The notes under the pieces are model-generated. The model did no database searches. It was not told the DNA's origin and worked only from the letters and a program-made list of their open reading frames with translations. This document shows, in pieces, positions 62,300 through 64,000 of a stretch of DNA of 64,000 nucleotides; within the stretch, counting starts at the first letter, position 1; each line of letters starts with the position of its first letter. The translations under genes and the position numbers were made by a program. The DNA lies in the NCBI GenBank assembly GCA_002698425.1, contig NZXU01000065.1, positions 1 to 64,000 on the forward strand, given 5' to 3'. The stretch comes from Ahrensia sp. Lineage in GTDB: Bacteria; Pseudomonadota; Alphaproteobacteria; Rhizobiales; Rhizobiaceae.

Positions 62300-62310
62300 A
62301 CCAATTTGGT
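62300..62310. promoter_or_regulatory. Possible Rrf2 operator before the suf operon
   Basis: ACCAATTTGGT is an 11-nt palindrome (5-bp arms) in an AT-rich stretch about 60 nt upstream of the regulator gene, between it and the divergent gene. No complete IscR consensus is seen, so operator function is a guess. Confidence 0.3.
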
Positions 62311-62394
62311 ATTATTTTAACCGATAAGCGGCGGCAAGTGCGCCGAGGCGTCGGCGAGCGCGGTTTCAGGCCCGGGACGCGCCGTTGATGCCGG

Positions 62395-64000
62395 ATGACA
62401 CAATTCGTTTCCAGACTCGAGAAAGTGCAGCCGAACAATATGTCCGAGCAATCGTTCAGCTTTTCGTTCAGTGTGTCTTCGGCGCCGCCCGCGGCAGCGG
62501 GATCGAACCAGCGCATGGTGGCCAGGCCATTCGACGCCTTCCCGATCTCGCCGTCCGAAGCCGTTGTCCGGTTGGCGCACGGCGAGGCCATGCAACGGCT
62601 GGCCAACGTCGATGTGATGGTTCTGCAGCAATGCGATCGGCCGAGATCCCTTTCCGGGCATGCCGATGAATTGTGCCGGCGCCACGGGGCGGCCTTCCGC
62701 GCGCGCGCACTGGATAGTCTTCAGAACCTGCGCAAGCAGGGTTTCCTCGCGTCCGAACCGGAACTGTTCGGCGAGTTCGACCGGATTCGAGAGCCAGGCG
62801 TCAGGCCCGGGCTCGAGACCTTGTACATTCGATCCAGCGGTCGGCCCAATGCGCTGGCGCGCGGCCTGGACAGTATCGTCGACGGCCGCTGCGAAGACGC
62901 GGGGATCTTGCGCTGCATCATCATCGACGACACGCCGGATTCGACCGTGCAGCGACAGATCGACGAATTGATCTCCGACGCCGACAAGCGCACCGGCATC
63001 CGGCTGCTGCATCTCGATGCCGGCCATCGCAGACGGCTGGTCGATGTGCTTTCGGCGCGCGCCGATATCGACGGGCGGAAGCTGCGCTGGTTCATGCACG
63101 GTCACGACGACCAGGGCCTGCGCTATGGCTGCGGTATCAACGCAGCCCTTCTGATGTCTGCGGGCCGCAGGTTCGGACTGTTGGACGACGATGCCTCCCT
63201 GCAGGCCGTATTCGGGGGCCACGACCCCGATCCGACGCATGTGAGGATCTGCAGCAGCAACGATTACGGCGCCGCATTTCCGCAGCCCGGATCGTTGAGA
63301 ACGCCGTTTCGCGATGCGGCCGGGCTCGATCCGGTTAGAGCGCACGAATCCTGGCTCGGGCGGACGGCCGGAGAGATCCTTTCCGACCTTGGCCCGAAGC
63401 CGGCGCGCATCGGAGATCCGACGCCGACGACCGTGGCCGAGATGCGTGCCGAGGGTCGAATCCGGTTCACCGTCAACGGCGTTTTCGGCGACCCGGGTAC
63501 CCACTCACCCCGCTGGCTGTTCTGCCGGCCCTTGCGAGAGCTGTCCGAGTGGATGCAGGGCGAGGCGCGCTATCGAGCGGCGCTCGAACGGCGCTGGACC
63601 GCCCGCTGCGAGCCCGACCTGAGGGTCGTGACCGATTACAGCCTGATGACGACAACGCTTACCGGAATCGACAACTCCACGCTGATGCTGCCGACCTTGC
63701 CGAATGGCGCGGGAGAGGATTCGCTGCTGGGCGAACTCGTGCGCTTCATGGATCCCGGAAGCCTGCAGCTGGGAATGCCCTGGATGCTCAGGCACCAACC
63801 GGAACGGCCGCGTCATTGGTCGGCCGAGGATATCGCAAGACCGCCCGGGCTGAATGCCGGCCTTTTCTTCAGGCACGTACTGGACAACCTCGCGCGAACC
63901 GCGCGATCCAGCTCCCACCCTGTGCGCGCCGGACTGCTCAAGCAGACCCTGATAGACATGGCCCATGCAGACGATCGCGCGCTGCGCGACGAGTTGGTCA
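62395..64000 (+). CDS. Partial glycosyltransferase-like protein (runs off the window)
   Basis: An uninterrupted frame from ATG 62395 to the window end gives 535 residues with no stop, so the gene is 3'-incomplete here. I do not recognise a named family. An N-terminal region of about 140 residues is followed by LYIRSSGRPNALARGLDSI (143-161) and CIIIDDTPDS with Asp-Asp at 178-179, a pattern like the start of a GT-A glycosyltransferase. FGLLDDDASL (DDD at 264-266) could be the metal-binding DxD. Later landmarks are DYGAAFPQPGS and TDYSLMTTTLTGIDNS. No signal peptide is seen. The start has no clear Shine-Dalgarno. It is divergent from the suf operon. Confidence 0.6.
   Translation, partial: MTQFVSRLEKVQPNNMSEQSFSFSFSVSSAPPAAAGSNQRMVARPFDAFPISPSEAVVRLAHGEAMQRLANVDVMVLQQCDRPRSLSGHADELCRRHGAAFRARALDSLQNLRKQGFLASEPELFGEFDRIREPGVRPGLETLYIRSSGRPNALARGLDSIVDGRCEDAGILRCIIIDDTPDSTVQRQIDELISDADKRTGIRLLHLDAGHRRRLVDVLSARADIDGRKLRWFMHGHDDQGLRYGCGINAALLMSAGRRFGLLDDDASLQAVFGGHDPDPTHVRICSSNDYGAAFPQPGSLRTPFRDAAGLDPVRAHESWLGRTAGEILSDLGPKPARIGDPTPTTVAEMRAEGRIRFTVNGVFGDPGTHSPRWLFCRPLRELSEWMQGEARYRAALERRWTARCEPDLRVVTDYSLMTTTLTGIDNSTLMLPTLPNGAGEDSLLGELVRFMDPGSLQLGMPWMLRHQPERPRHWSAEDIARPPGLNAGLFFRHVLDNLARTARSSSHPVRAGLLKQTLIDMAHADDRALRDELV

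Overview
The window is GC-rich (roughly 65% by eye), almost fully coding DNA from a gammaproteobacterium. The order rpfE-like, recJ, greA, carB, carA, dapB, dnaJ, dnaK, grpE, recN, fur, bamE, rnfH, ratA, smpB, ssrA, together with an RpfE-type gene beside recJ, points to the Lysobacterales (Xanthomonadales) and relatives such as Wenzhouxiangellaceae. That placement is inferred from gene order and protein content, not from a search. Most of the window is housekeeping; the interest lies in a few operons and in the intergenic DNA.

Layout. 0.2-16.6 kb: repair, transcription, pyrimidine/arginine precursor, lysine, chaperone and iron-control genes. dnaK and grpE each have a heat-shock-type promoter with the same 14-nt spacer. 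carAB has a leader that can fold over its own ribosome binding site. 16.6-19.4 kb: smpB, tmRNA (tag ANDDNYALAA), a DUF3775 protein and a Ca/Na antiporter. 19.4-22.8 kb: a tight operon pyrC-sbtA-sbtB-tsaC joining a bicarbonate-type transporter and its P-II-like regulator to two genes of bicarbonate-dependent pathways. 22.8-30 kb: AEC transporter, lolA, ftsK, then divergent trxB, a FemAB/GNAT-like gene and aat. 30.1-32.8 kb: a three-gene operon encoding an EAL phosphodiesterase, a DUF6502 protein and an exported protein with thirteen 10-residue SEGSGTG repeats, driven by two copies of the same promoter; this is the best candidate for an undescribed system. 33-45.5 kb: MFS transporter, uvrB, aminotransferase, orphan pseudopilin, tRNA-Asn, lysS, prfB (programmed frameshift), rimB-rimK, phosphotransferase and acyl-CoA dehydrogenase. 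45.7-51.4 kb: the four-gene ligase-associated repair module. 51.5-56.7 kb: SYLF lipoprotein, ABC exporter, rarD, AsmA protein. 56.9-62.2 kb: suf operon with its Rrf2 regulator. 62.4 kb to the end: a partial, unrecognised glycosyltransferase-like gene.

A second theme is intergenic palindromes. Two homologous ~180-bp palindromes lie beside dnaJ and ssrA. A 129-bp palindrome separates ftsK and lolA, and a REP-like element lies between dapB and carA. Several gene borders carry long hairpins whose arms are degenerate 7-12-nt tandem repeats; two of these split normally compact operons (prfB-lysS and sufB-sufC).
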